DNA of 64,000 nucleotides from NCBI GenBank assembly GCA_956465555.1, contig OY101119.1:558001-622000 (forward strand). Direction: 5' to 3'. Below the pieces are notes generated by a model. It was not told the DNA's origin, searched no databases, and worked only from the letters and a program-made list of their open reading frames with translations. The stretch's first letter is position 1. Each line of letters begins with the position of its first letter. Shown one piece after another: positions 7,744 to 17,578 of this stretch. Source of the stretch: Nitzschia sp. pyKryTriq1. Taxonomy: Eukaryota > Bacillariophyta > Bacillariophyceae > Bacillariales > Bacillariaceae. Both the position numbers and the translations under genes were made by a program.

Positions 7744-10203
7744 ATGGCCTCTCGCCGTGCATTGAATCCAGCCTTTGCCGCCGCTCACGGCCTTTCCAAG
7801 GTTGCCGACGACAACGAAGATGATGATGCTGTGATTGTGGAGGCGGCACCTAACAACAACGCAAAATCCTCGGCTGGCGGTAACCACAAAAAGCGCCTGG
7901 AGCTACTGATAAAAGAAGCAAGGGCGACGGGGAAATTGCAGGCATCCAATATTGGATTGAAGGCCCCTCTTCCGGATGCATTGTTTGATTTTCGTGCTGG
8001 TGTTGTGGTGGATTTGTCGCTGGAATCGTCGGCCGCTACGACTCACGCGATAGTGCACGGCGAAGAAACCTTGACATCTGTCGATCTTTCGGATAACCAT
8101 CTCAGCGGATCTTTACTTGACGAACGGGTCCTTCGATACGAAGAAGTGCAAATTTTACGATGGAAACGATGCGGACTGGTGGGTATGGTGAATTTGTCGT
8201 CACTCCAACAGCTGGCAGTGCTGGATCTCGCTGGCAATCAATTGAAAGACTTTTGTCTAGACTGGATACCGGACACACTCCAAGAGTTGAATCTGGCCAA
8301 TAATTCTTTGTGCCAGCTTTCCTCCTCCTCTGGAGCGACAGAACAGACAAAGTCGCTCGAGTATTTGGTATCGATTGACTTATCACACAATCAGCTGGAA
8401 ACTTTGGATTTCTTCCAACAAGCAGTAGTGTCGGCACCTCGTCTTCGATCATTTCACTGCCATCACAATCGATTGAAATCGATATCACTGGATTCGATGA
8501 TCATGTCCTCGTCCCAAAAGTGTTTGCAGACTCTGGATGCTTCTCACAACCAACTGCAAGGGGGCGAACAACCACTCGATTTGTCCATGTTTACGCAATT
8601 ACAAAGCGTCCTGCTGTCGTCCAATCGGCTGACGATAATGCCTTGCATTCCTCTGTCGGTGAAACGCTTGGATCTCACAACAAACAAGATTCAAACAATA
8701 AAAGGCATGTTCCAGCAGCAGAAGGAGGAGACACTTGAGAAAGCATCTCTCGTGGAGCTTTTACTTCAAGACAATCACCTGGCGGAGTTGGAAGCCGCCA
8801 TCATTGCCAACTGTGTGGAACTGCAAAGATTAGATCTCTCGTCGAACATGCTCAAGACCCTCCCATATCAGCTGGGATTCCTACCCAAACTGCAACACTT
8901 GACTCTCACGGGAAATCCGCTGTATTCCTTCAAAGCCTCCGAGGTGGAAAGCACCAAAGCAATGCTGGAAAAGCTTCGCAATCGGGCTCCGAAATCAGAG
9001 GTCAGCAGTAACAACATCACGATGAAACATCAAGGAATGATTTTATCGTCTTCCTCGGTACTATTGCACAATCATACCATTCATTTGGCTGGGAATGCTG
9101 GTACACCGGGGCAAGTCGTCGACTTGGAAAAATTAGTCTTGGAGCTCAAGGGGAACCCGCAGTTGTCATTTGGCATTTGTGGTAAATTACTCTTGGACAA
9201 AAATAGTTTGGACAGTATCCCAGATGACTTGCTGCCACAACTTGTCAATTTGACCGAGCTGTCTTTGGAAGGGAATGATCTCAAGGCGTTACCGCCGTCG
9301 CTGGCCACTTCGTGTCCTCACTTGACGAAGCTTTCTGTGTCGGACAACCAAATCACTCAGATCGACGATATTTTTCTACAGTCTACAATTACTCGTGCCA
9401 CCAAATGTCGGGTCCCTTGGGCACAAACATTGACACATTTAGATGTATCGAACAATCGATTGGCAAAGATATCCGGAGACGTTCTGAAGCAGTTGTCCAA
9501 ATTGCAAATTCTATCTTTGAAAAACAACAAGTTGACTTCGGTACAAGACTGGTACTATTTACCACCCTCGCTCCTACAATTGGATTTCTCAGAAAACATG
9601 TTGGAACACGGCGTGGAGAACTTGATTCTACTGCTGGGTGCACACTGTTCCGGATTGGAGGCGCTGCAGCTGCAACAAAACCACATTCATCGGATCCCGT
9701 CGACTGTTGGGATGCTCCAAGAACGATGTCCCAATCTCAAGTGGTTGGATCTCAAGGGAAATCCCCAACATTCCATCCGACCAGACGTTTTGGCCAAACA
9801 AACGCGAGATCAATTGATTTATTTGATGAATCGATTGACGGTGGAACAGAAGATGGCTGCCAATGAGCAAATGGAAGAGTTATTGCTAAATGGACAGAAA
9901 GAAACCCTGCCCAATTCTCCTGTAAAAGCTCCTACTGAAATAGACGAAACCCTGAAGAGCGATGGCCAAGCTGCCACAGGACAAGTACTGGATGAAAAAA
10001 CATCTACAATTTCCCTTCAAGACGAGGAGGCGGCAAAAGTGGAGGCCGTGCTATCGGGTTTTCGCAGCAAGATCGATGAATTTGAGAGTCAGCTTGAAGA
10101 TCTATCGTTGTCGCAAGCGAAACGATACGCTGTGAAAAAGTCATTGGCGATGGAACGATCCAAGCTTATCCGAGAAGAAAGAAAACTGGGTCTTCGAAAA
10201 TAG
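7744..10203 (+). CDS. Leucine-rich-repeat protein, LRRC40-like
   Basis: An 819-residue intracellular protein without a signal peptide. After a short N-terminus, the lead-in E-A-R-A-T-G-K-L-Q-A-S-N-I-G-L resembles the start of the LRRC40 family (K-x-x-x-x-G-x-L-x-L-x-x-x-x-L). More than fifteen LRRs follow, with the pattern L-x-x-L-x-L-x-x-N-x-L, for example L-T-S-V-D-L-S-D-N-H-L and L-K-W-L-D-L-K-G-N-P. They end with a family-like tail where Y-L-M-N-R-L follows the last repeat. A charged coiled-coil end (about residues 745-819) follows. The longest frame begins at a TTG at 7696; the ATG at 7744 is chosen. The role is probably a scaffold; the partner is unknown. Confidence 0.8.
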   Translation: MASRRALNPAFAAAHGLSKVADDNEDDDAVIVEAAPNNNAKSSAGGNHKKRLELLIKEARATGKLQASNIGLKAPLPDALFDFRAGVVVDLSLESSAATTHAIVHGEETLTSVDLSDNHLSGSLLDERVLRYEEVQILRWKRCGLVGMVNLSSLQQLAVLDLAGNQLKDFCLDWIPDTLQELNLANNSLCQLSSSSGATEQTKSLEYLVSIDLSHNQLETLDFFQQAVVSAPRLRSFHCHHNRLKSISLDSMIMSSSQKCLQTLDASHNQLQGGEQPLDLSMFTQLQSVLLSSNRLTIMPCIPLSVKRLDLTTNKIQTIKGMFQQQKEETLEKASLVELLLQDNHLAELEAAIIANCVELQRLDLSSNMLKTLPYQLGFLPKLQHLTLTGNPLYSFKASEVESTKAMLEKLRNRAPKSEVSSNNITMKHQGMILSSSSVLLHNHTIHLAGNAGTPGQVVDLEKLVLELKGNPQLSFGICGKLLLDKNSLDSIPDDLLPQLVNLTELSLEGNDLKALPPSLATSCPHLTKLSVSDNQITQIDDIFLQSTITRATKCRVPWAQTLTHLDVSNNRLAKISGDVLKQLSKLQILSLKNNKLTSVQDWYYLPPSLLQLDFSENMLEHGVENLILLLGAHCSGLEALQLQQNHIHRIPSTVGMLQERCPNLKWLDLKGNPQHSIRPDVLAKQTRDQLIYLMNRLTVEQKMAANEQMEELLLNGQKETLPNSPVKAPTEIDETLKSDGQAATGQVLDEKTSTISLQDEEAAKVEAVLSGFRSKIDEFESQLEDLSLSQAKRYAVKKSLAMERSKLIREERKLGLRK

Positions 10204-10728
10204 TCAAGCAAAAGGAGTATCCTGCTACTCGTCTGCTGGACTTTGGTGGCTTGCTATCCTTTCTTTTCTCCACTGGTACTGGTACTCCTATATACAGTAG
10301 TGCCAGCAATTCTCAGAGGAACTGTGCTTGGACCGTACATACGAATATTAGGATGGAGAAGTACCGTCTACGTTTTCTGCTAGTACTCGAAACGACATGA
10401 CGGTGGAGAACAAATCTTCAGTCGTGCATCTGGCTGGTCCAAAGCACCAACCATCGACGGGAACTAGAGCTAAATATTTGCAGGATCGATCGCCGACGAC
10501 AGCAAGCTTTACGAGGAGAATACGTAGCGTGGATGGCAATTCGACATTGAACGACGGCTGCTGGGCAAGTTTTAAAAACATCTAAGGAGGAGTAGAGTAG
10601 GGTGGTAGTAGCTATCGCTGGCAATCTTCTCATTATTTAGGTCGTGTCTTCTTCTTGTTCCTCATGCCTGATGATCCTCATGCCCGATGATTCATGTGAG
10701 TGCCGTCTCTTCTTTGTGGCACTCGAGA

Positions 10729-10742
10729 CCCCCCCCCCCCCC
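10729..10742. repeat. Poly-C tract (14 C)
   Basis: A run of fourteen C residues in the 10204-11390 intergenic stretch, which has no gene. From about 10860 this stretch is also the left end of the tandemly duplicated segment whose second copy starts near 14880. Confidence 0.9.
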
Positions 10743-10859
10743 ATTCAAAGGTTTCAGAATGGGTGAAATTCTCTATTGTGGGTTCTCATCGGCTTTCGAC
10801 AGAAATTTCTTGGCCTGTCTAGTAGTATCGGTAGTAGACTACTATTAGTTTTAGTACGA

Positions 10860-13000
10860 CTTCGATTTGTACTCGTACAATGTGGTGCCAACCGAAGAGA
10901 GTGTCACAGTTGTTAGTGAAAGGACACGACATAAACGTTGACGTTATTGAAACGAATTATTTTGCCTACTACTTCGCGTAAAAGTCCTGTATGTACTGGT
11001 TGCACTAGCTAGTTCATACTTCGTAATAAAAATGATTGCGAAGTACGAGTACGAGTACTCGTAGTACGATTCAGATTCCATTGGCTTCATGAGGGCTTAT
11101 CAAAATATTGTTCTTCGTCTTGTCAAAAAAATCGACCGCATGAAAGATTAGCGTTCTTATATTATGGTTCTCATGTCAAAAGCCCTGGTAATATTAATAA
11201 GACCACAGAAGCTGTTCGGATCTGAAGTAAAATGCAGTATTCGCTCGATTCCGACCGCGTGGTGCAACGAGAATTGAGGATTCGTATTTCTGTCTTCTCA
11301 TAAATTGAGCGACAACCCATCAAATTTCTTCAATCTCCAACTTTCATCTGCTATCTCAATCAAGCCATCAATTTCCTCTCTCGCCGCTCCATGATGCCCA
11401 TCTTTCTTCGTACTAACTTTCAGATTGTGCTCCTGTTCCTGCTTGCGTCGTTCTCGCATGGTCGTGACTTCGTGCAATTGCACGAGGAAGTAATCTTCGC
11501 CCTCGAAGACGCTGACACTGCGCGAGAACATTCCCATCTTCGACGCGAGTTACAGGGGGATCAGCTTGTTTGCCGATCTAACACCCCAGAGGTGCATGGG
11601 GACGGTGGTTGCGACAAGCTCCCCGACTACCCTTGCACCTGCACCGGCAGCTTGGCGAGCAAGAACATGTGTTCCTATTGCCCAGAAATCGTGACTCCGA
11701 AGCAGAAACTCTGCCAGCAGGCCGGAATGTCGACAACCTACTACGACAAAAGCGATCGCCTCACCAAGACATGCTCCTGCAATTACGATCTTACCGGGGC
11801 GATCAGGCAAGACTGTCATCTGCAGGTGCAGCCGCCCACTCCACCACTTTATCCTACTCCTACTCCTCCTACGGCAGCCCCCGATAACAGAGGTGACGAG
11901 CCTGGTCCTTCGCCCGGTATTCCAACACCCCCGTCGCCGGCCATAACATGCAGACCCAAGCCTGCTTATGCCTACAACTTTTTTGTGTGCATGGACAGTA
12001 TTGGGGGCAGTGCCAATCCTGACTTTTGCGATCTTGTCCCATTGGACTGTAATGCTTTGCATGCAAAATATCCCTGCGACTGCACGGATTCTGACCAGGA
12101 TTTGTGCTCCTACTGCAAAGTCCGCACGGCTGATGCTGTCATCTGTCAGGTCACTGGCAACACTATGCGTTTTGTCACCCCTGATCTTACCACGGACGAG
12201 TGTACTTGCGTGTCAACAGCTGACGGAGGAGCCAAGCATGTCTGCACCAGCTCACCACTTCCGCCACCACCACCGCCTGTGGTCCCGCCGCCTGTGGTCC
12301 CACCACCTGTGGTCCCACCACCTGCTACTGCTCCCCCCACTGCGGACAACAGAGGGGATACTCCCGGTGGTGATGTCCCAGTACCGCCTCCAGCAAACCA
12401 GCTTGTTTGCCGACCTGTCACCCCAATGATGCCTCAGGGCGGTAATTGCGGTTCGCTCCCCGACTACCCTTGCACCTGCATCGACAGCTTGGCGAGCAAG
12501 ACCATGTGCTCATATTGCCCAAACGAGGTCGTGACTGCGAAGCTGACAATCTGCCAGCAGGCCGCAATGTCGACGACCTACTACGACAAAAGCGATGGCC
12601 TCACCAAGACATGCTCCTGCAATTACGATCTTACCGGGGCGATCAAGCAAGACTGTCACTTGCAGGAGCAGCCGCAACCTTTTTCAGGCATTGAGGAGTT
12701 ACCCTAGAGATCAGTTATCGTGTCGATCGGGAGCGCTGCATTCTCGGTTCCAGAAAGCTACCACAATGGCCTGGTAGTGTTTTATTTGACAATGTACGAA
12801 GGATCGGCATTCCTTGCATATCCAAGTCCATCTCTTTCGCGTTAATACTTCCGCTCACGTCCAATTGATGAAAACTAAACAAGAGCAAAACGAATTCAGC
12901 TTATTACATGGAAATATCGTAAAATAAATCTGAATTGTCACGGAGACGAGCTCATAACTTACATCTTTCTTCTTCGGTGTCTTGAGAACTGATGATGACC
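10860..13000. repeat. Segmental tandem duplication, copy 1
   Basis: This segment recurs at about 14880-16970 with the same order of parts: an A-T-rich promoter, the complete cysteine-rich gene and about 290 bp of 3' flank. Matches outside the gene include T-C-A-T-G-T-C-A-A-A-A-G-C-C at 11173 and 15140, and the 3' run ending T-C-T-T-G-A-G-A-A-C-T-G-A-T-G-A-T-G. The offset is about 3.97 kb. A single-copy gene and repeat-rich DNA lie between the copies, so this is a dispersed tandem pair, not a head-to-tail junction. Confidence 0.85.
11391..12707 (+). CDS. Secreted cysteine-rich repeat protein, copy 1
   Basis: A 438-residue protein with a signal peptide (hydrophobic core V-L-L-F-L-L-A-S-F) and a pro-like stretch ending in the dibasic H-L-R-R-E-L-Q-G near residue 50. 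Three cysteine-rich domains follow, joined by Pro/Thr linkers. Domains 1 (about 58-140) and 3 (about 340-425) are near-copies sharing L-P-D-Y-P-C-T-C, M-C-S-Y-C-P, C-Q-Q-A and T-C-S-C-N-Y-D-L. The middle domain (about 180-295) is a diverged relative with Y-P-C-D-C-T-D-S and L-C-S-Y-C-K. The linker before domain 3 is a short-period P-P-V-V-P repeat. It is probably extracellular or cell-wall associated; the family is unrecognised. The paralogue at 15362 has the same architecture. Confidence 0.85.
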   Translation: MMPIFLRTNFQIVLLFLLASFSHGRDFVQLHEEVIFALEDADTAREHSHLRRELQGDQLVCRSNTPEVHGDGGCDKLPDYPCTCTGSLASKNMCSYCPEIVTPKQKLCQQAGMSTTYYDKSDRLTKTCSCNYDLTGAIRQDCHLQVQPPTPPLYPTPTPPTAAPDNRGDEPGPSPGIPTPPSPAITCRPKPAYAYNFFVCMDSIGGSANPDFCDLVPLDCNALHAKYPCDCTDSDQDLCSYCKVRTADAVICQVTGNTMRFVTPDLTTDECTCVSTADGGAKHVCTSSPLPPPPPPVVPPPVVPPPVVPPPATAPPTADNRGDTPGGDVPVPPPANQLVCRPVTPMMPQGGNCGSLPDYPCTCIDSLASKTMCSYCPNEVVTAKLTICQQAAMSTTYYDKSDGLTKTCSCNYDLTGAIKQDCHLQEQPQPFSGIEELP

Positions 13001-13090
13001 AGACTCGCCCTGCATAAAGCTACAGGTATCACAGCCTGGTAGGTGCGGTAGTGCACTAATAGAGAGTGAATAATTTAATCCATCAAGCCT
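12708..13090. other. Intergenic, no gene seen
   Basis: The space lies between two convergent genes. The left ~290 bp belongs to the duplicated segment; the remainder has no recognisable feature. Confidence 0.6.
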
Positions 13091-13651
13091 CTAGACTTCA
13101 CGAACAGGCAATCCAGTCAGGAAGTTTGAAGGATCCTCGTGGTAAAGATTGTAGAGATAGCAAAAGGACAGAATGAAGACTGCCAGCACAGAGTAGGCCT
13201 TGATCCGGTTCGTCTGTCGGAATTTAGCGATCCGTTCGCGGACTTCGTCCCCTCGCCCTTCCTTCTCAGCTTCTCCAATCATTCCCTCGAAAATATCCTT
13301 GTAACCCAATGATTTGTAGTATTCTTCCTTCTTGTCAAGAGCGTAGTAGAAGCTTGGGTTTTCGAGAAAGGCGTTGTACTCGTCTTCGGCCTGGTCGCGA
13401 GTCAGTCCCTCTTGTTTCATCTTTTGTTCGACCACTCGATTGTAGTCCTGAGGATCCATCATCTTCTTGGCACGGGCAATAGGCCCCATAGCGTGCAACA
13501 AGGTCGGTCGGTGCAGAGACCTGCTTGTTTGTAAATTCCGTGACGACGGAAAGGCAAAACCGTCGACATGGTGCAGGGACCCCGCCGCGAGCAGAGCGAT
13601 GATCGCAACAGCTAGGGTTGGAGCGTTTCTATGTAGGCAATATTGCTTCAT
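13091..13651 (-). CDS. Plastid-targeted small membrane protein, unknown function
   Basis: A 186-residue protein. The N-terminus is a signal peptide (A-I-I-A-L-L-A-A-G-S) followed by D-G-F-A-F-P-S-S-R-N, which fits the diatom plastid-import motif with phenylalanine at the cleavage site and a basic, Ser-rich transit region. The mature part is charged and helical (M-K-Q-E-G-L-T-R-D-Q-A-E-D-E-Y) and ends with one transmembrane helix at about residues 152-168 and a short tail. No enzyme motif is seen. It may be a thylakoid or envelope accessory protein. Confidence 0.7.
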   Translation of the reverse strand: MKQYCLHRNAPTLAVAIIALLAAGSLHHVDGFAFPSSRNLQTSRSLHRPTLLHAMGPIARAKKMMDPQDYNRVVEQKMKQEGLTRDQAEDEYNAFLENPSFYYALDKKEEYYKSLGYKDIFEGMIGEAEKEGRGDEVRERIAKFRQTNRIKAYSVLAVFILSFCYLYNLYHEDPSNFLTGLPVREV

Positions 13652-13912
13652 TTTGCTTCAGGATACTTGAAGAACTGTAACTTGGCTATCTCTACTTTAG
13701 ATGACTTTGGGGTTGTATGAAGAATGGCATCGTCGTTGATAGGAGACAACTCTACATTTTAGTACAGTAAGATCGAGATCTATCGAAGAGCTCATGTATC
13801 ACGCGATATGACCGCGATCTTTGGTTCAAGTTCATTCGCGCGAACGTAATAACGAAGATGATGATGATGGTTCGATTCTTCACACGCACGTGGGTGCTCG
13901 GTGCTCGGTGTC

Positions 13913-14027
13913 CCACATCGTACGTCAGTTCAGATGGGAAGACGACTCACACGAACGAAAATCTGACCTGTCGACAAGAACTCGAACGTGCACGACCAGC
14001 GGGTTAGGATTTTATGCTATGACCTGG
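13913..14027 (+). repeat. Dispersed repeat A, copy 1
   Basis: About 115 bp that recurs in inverted orientation at 40552-40665 with only scattered changes. The best part runs through cgtacgtcagttcagatggg and the following ~60 bp. It has no coding sense in any frame conserved between the copies. The tail (atgctatgacctgg versus atgctatgacttgg) is more diverged. It is probably part of an old mobile element. Confidence 0.75.
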
Positions 14028-14454
14028 GCCCATTCAACTATCTATATCCAGAACTACAAAGGCCCAGTAGTATCAATTCCCTAGAGTTGCACTGAAGGAA
14101 ATGGGACCATCCGGCTAGCAATACACGACAACAGCAAGGTTGGTCTAGTAACGCTGATCCCACAAATTCATTTGACAAAAGTTCTACAAGGCATCAGTTC
14201 TTCGTTTGGTGTCCTGTTGGATGGACACTATTGGCTCTTTTTGGTACAACTTTGGTTGAAAACTGTTTTCGTACTTTTCAGGGTACCACTTCGGCGTTAC
14301 TACAAGGCGACGGTGTAACTGTCTAGATTCATACGTTTAGTTCTCTCTACCGTGTTCAGCTTTTGGTTCTACGATTCTCATCGGCTTCCCGAGAGAAAAC
14401 TTACGGTACTTATATTTCTTCGTCACTCTACTGCTAGTACTACTACTACTAGGT

Positions 14455-14850
14455 CTATATCGTAAAGCAGCAAAAAATTGCACTGTCTAATTTAGTTACC
14501 ACCTTGACGGTCGAGAGCAATGAATCTCTCTTTAGTACAGCACTACTGGTACTCTCTACGGTACTTTACTATAGTACTCTAGAGTAGTAGCACTGGGAAC
14601 AGCCCGAGCTACTACTCAACTCAATTATTGAGGTCGAGGAAAGCTGCAAGCATGGGACTAGGTTCCATCGTCTCTTGAGATGTGCAGATTAGCGCTGTTG
14701 ATCCCGTAAGGGTGAAAAGAGTCCATTGAGTCAATCAATTGGACTGTCTGGCGTGGATGGTATCGTTCCGGCGGGAGAGAGATTAATCAACCGCCAAGGT
14801 AGCAACTAAATTAGACTGCACTTTTTCGCTGCTTTACGATATAGTAGTAG
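14455..14850. mobile_element. Foldback / MITE-like element with ~60-bp terminal inverted repeats
   Basis: The left end at about 14455-14520 begins tatatcgtaaagcagc and continues through tgtctaatttagttaccacc. The right end at about 14790-14850 carries the same sequence in reverse complement. The interior (~270 bp) has no open frame. The element would be a non-autonomous DNA element. A solo end of the same family lies at 40373-40480. A (AGT)n microsatellite adjoins the right end and continues to 14876. No target-site duplication could be identified with confidence because the flanks are simple sequence. Confidence 0.6.
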
Positions 14851-14879
14851 AAGTAGTAGTAGTAGTAGTAGTACCGGTA

Positions 14880-16970
14880 GAGTAGACTACTCGTATGGTG
14901 CTAACCGAAGAGAGTACGTACTAGTAGTAGTGGCAGTCGGGATGTATCATTTCCGGCACGTATTTTTAGTACTACTACTAGTACTACAAGTGAAGTAGAT
15001 GTTGGCAGCTTATTCGCAGTACGATTCAGAATATCCCAGTGGCTTCAGTCGGGCTTATGAAAGATATTGTTCTTCGTCTTGTTAAAAAAAACTTGACAAC
15101 ATGCATGATGCAAGCTTAGTGTTCTTATTTTACGGTTCTCATGTCAAAAGCCGTGGTAATACTAATAAGACCACAGAAGCGGTTCGGATCTGAAGTAAAA
15201 TGCAGTATTCGCTCGATTCCGACCGCGTGTTGCACCGTGAATTGAGGATACGTATTTCTGTCTCCTCACAATAAATTGAGCGACAACCCATCAAATTTCT
15301 TCTATCTCCAACTTTCGTCTGCCATCTCAATCAAGCCATCAATTTCCTCTCTCGCCGCTCCATGATGCCCATCTTTCTTCGTACTAACTTTCAGATTGTG
15401 CTCCTGTTCCTGCTTGCGTCGTTCTCGCATGGTCGTGACTTCGTGCAATTGCACGAGGAAGTAGTCTTCGCCCTCGAAGACGCTGACACTGCGCGAGAAC
15501 ATTCCCATCTTCGACGCGAGTTGCAAGGGAATCAGTTTGTTTGCCGAGCTAGCACCCCAGTGTTCTATGGGGACGGCGGTTGCGATTCGCTCCCCGACTA
15601 CCCTTGCACCTGTACCGGCAGCTTGGCGAGCAAGACCATGTGCTCCTACTGCCCAGAAGTCGTCACTGCGAAGAACAAAATCTGCCAGCAGGCAGGAATG
15701 TCGACGACCTACTACGATGTTAGTGATCGCATCATGAAGACATGCTCCTGCAATTACGATCTTTCGACCGGGGCGATCAAGCAAGACTGTCATTTGCAGG
15801 AGCAACCGGACACTCCACCCCTTTATCCTACGCCAGCCCCTCCTACTACTACTACTACGATAGCCCCCGTCGTTGACAAAGCTGATGACCCTGTTCCTTC
15901 GCCCGGTATTCCAACACCCCCGTCGCCGGCCATAACATGCAGACCCGACCCTGCTTGGGCCTACAACTTTTTTGCTTGCATGGACAGCTTTGCTCCTGAC
16001 TTTTGCGATCGTGTCCAATTGGACTGCAATGCTTTGCATGCAAAATATCCCTGCAGCTGCACGGATTCTGACCAGACTTTGTGCTCCTACTGCAAAGTCC
16101 GCACGGCTGATGCTGTCATCTGTCAGGTCACTGGCAACACTATGCGTTTTGTCACCCCTGATAATACCACGGACCAGTGCACTTGCGTGTCAACAGCTGA
16201 CGGAGGAGCCAAGCATGTCTGCACCAGCTCGCCACTTCCGCCACCACCACCACCTGTGGTCCCGCCGCCTGTGGTCCCACCACCTGTGGTCCCACCACCT
16301 GCTACTGCTCCCCCCACTGCGGACAACAGAGGGGATACTCCCGGTGGTGATGTCCCAGTACCGCCTCCAGCAAACCAGCTTGTTTGCCGACCTGTCACCC
16401 CAATGATGCCTCAGGGCGGTAATTGCGGTTCGCTCCCCGACTACCCTTGCACCTGCACCGGCAGCTTGGCGAGCAAGAACATGTGCTCATATTGCCCAGA
16501 CGAGGTCGTGACTGCGAAGCTGACAATCTGCCAGCAGGCCGCAATGTCGACGACCTACTACGACAAAAGCGATGGCCTCACCAAGACATGCTCCTGCAAT
16601 TACGATCTTACCGGGGCGATCAAGCAAGACTGTCACGTGCAGGGGCAAGCGCAATCTTTCTCGGGCATTGAGGAGTTGCCCTAGAGATCAGTTATCGTGT
16701 CGATCGGGAGCGCTGCATTCTCGGTTCCAGAAAGCTACCACAATGGCCTGGTAGTGTTTTATTTGACAATGTACGAAGGATCGACATTCCTTGCACATCA
16801 AAGTCCATATCTGTCGCGTTAATCATGCCGCCCATATCCAATTCATAAAAACTACACAAGAGCAAAACGTGTTCAGCTTGCATATATATAGGAGTAATAT
16901 AAATCTGAATTGTCACGGAGACACGCTCATAACTTACATCTTGTTCGATGTCTTGAGAACTGATGATGTG
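14880..16970. repeat. Segmental tandem duplication, copy 2
   Basis: Second copy of the segment at about 10860-13000. Similarity begins in the upstream flank near a shared ccgaagagagt and ends near 16970, where the two flanks diverge completely. Within the gene, the part from the middle domain to the end is visibly more alike between copies than the first domain is, which suggests later gene conversion. Confidence 0.85.
15362..16684 (+). CDS. Secreted cysteine-rich repeat protein, copy 2
   Basis: A 440-residue paralogue of the protein at 11391-12707. The signal peptide and pro-region are almost unchanged; all three cysteine-rich domains and their cysteines are kept. Differences are concentrated in domain 1 (F-V-C-R-A-S-T-P-V-F-Y-G-D), in the first linker, which here has a Thr run, and in the start of domain 2, which is four residues shorter (the G-G-S-A region is missing). 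The promoter is duplicated too, so both copies are probably expressed under similar control. Confidence 0.85.
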   Translation: MMPIFLRTNFQIVLLFLLASFSHGRDFVQLHEEVVFALEDADTAREHSHLRRELQGNQFVCRASTPVFYGDGGCDSLPDYPCTCTGSLASKTMCSYCPEVVTAKNKICQQAGMSTTYYDVSDRIMKTCSCNYDLSTGAIKQDCHLQEQPDTPPLYPTPAPPTTTTTIAPVVDKADDPVPSPGIPTPPSPAITCRPDPAWAYNFFACMDSFAPDFCDRVQLDCNALHAKYPCSCTDSDQTLCSYCKVRTADAVICQVTGNTMRFVTPDNTTDQCTCVSTADGGAKHVCTSSPLPPPPPPVVPPPVVPPPVVPPPATAPPTADNRGDTPGGDVPVPPPANQLVCRPVTPMMPQGGNCGSLPDYPCTCTGSLASKNMCSYCPDEVVTAKLTICQQAAMSTTYYDKSDGLTKTCSCNYDLTGAIKQDCHVQGQAQSFSGIEELP

Positions 16971-17273
16971 CAGGAGTTGGAGTTTTTGGGTTGTACGAAG
17001 TATTCAGGCGCCAATCGCCAGCTTGTGTGGGCTGCGACGGCTCGACTTTTGCAAATGATTACGGCGAAGCGTGCTGCGGCGAAAGAAGATGGGACGTTTA
17101 ACGATTTCTTCCGCAAACAAAACTGGTGCTCACATCGTTTTGGTTACACTCTTTTTCTTCGACAGGAGCCCAAGGAAAAGAAGGGCGCCAAGGCTGACAA
17201 GCATAGGAAGGAAGAGCAGCCGAAGAAAAAGGGTGGAGGCGAGCATGAAGGCAAGAGCAAGCCAACTCAGTGA
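16791..17273 (+). pseudogene. Open frame of doubtful status downstream of copy 2
   Basis: About 160 codons are open but begin at a TTG inside the duplicated 3' flank. The later half (from about 16970, outside the duplication) has a protein-like composition: a segment with A-A-T-A-R-L-L-Q-M-I and F-N-D-F-F-R-K-Q-N-W, then a Lys-rich tail K-E-K-K-G-A-K-A-D-K. No in-frame ATG opens the second half. It could be the 3' end of a gene truncated by the duplication, or chance. No family is recognised. Confidence 0.3.
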
Positions 17274-17395
17274 AACGAATCCCTTTTGACGAAGTCTGCC
17301 ATCCACAAAGAACCAGTTACGGTGCAAGCTATGAACGCATTGCCTTCCTTACGATCAAGTAACGCAGCGGCCCGCAGCGACCAGGCGGCGGTCGA

Positions 17396-17525
17396 AGTTT
17401 CTGCATTCATTCATTCATTCATCAACACATAATCTTTGCAACGAAAGAAATAGGCGACACTTTCAAAATATCTTCTGCGACGACGTGCATGCGACGACGT
17501 GCCTGCATGCACGCATTCATTCATG
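17396..17525. repeat. CATT and GCGACGACGTGC simple repeats
   Basis: Short (CATT)n runs at 17404-17422 and 17514-17523 flank two nearly perfect copies of a 12-14 bp unit containing gcgacgacgtgc. They lie between the doubtful frame at 16791 and the 3' end of the EMC5 gene. No gene is seen in 17280-17578. Confidence 0.7.
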
Positions 17526-17578
17526 ATAGTAAGTATTGTTGTGATTTTAGAATAATATGTCTGACAGATACGAGTAGA

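Noticed and set aside
15302-16039. 245-codon minus-strand frame
   Set aside because: Antisense shadow of the cysteine-rich gene; a similar antisense frame exists at the first copy, as expected from duplicated sequence.
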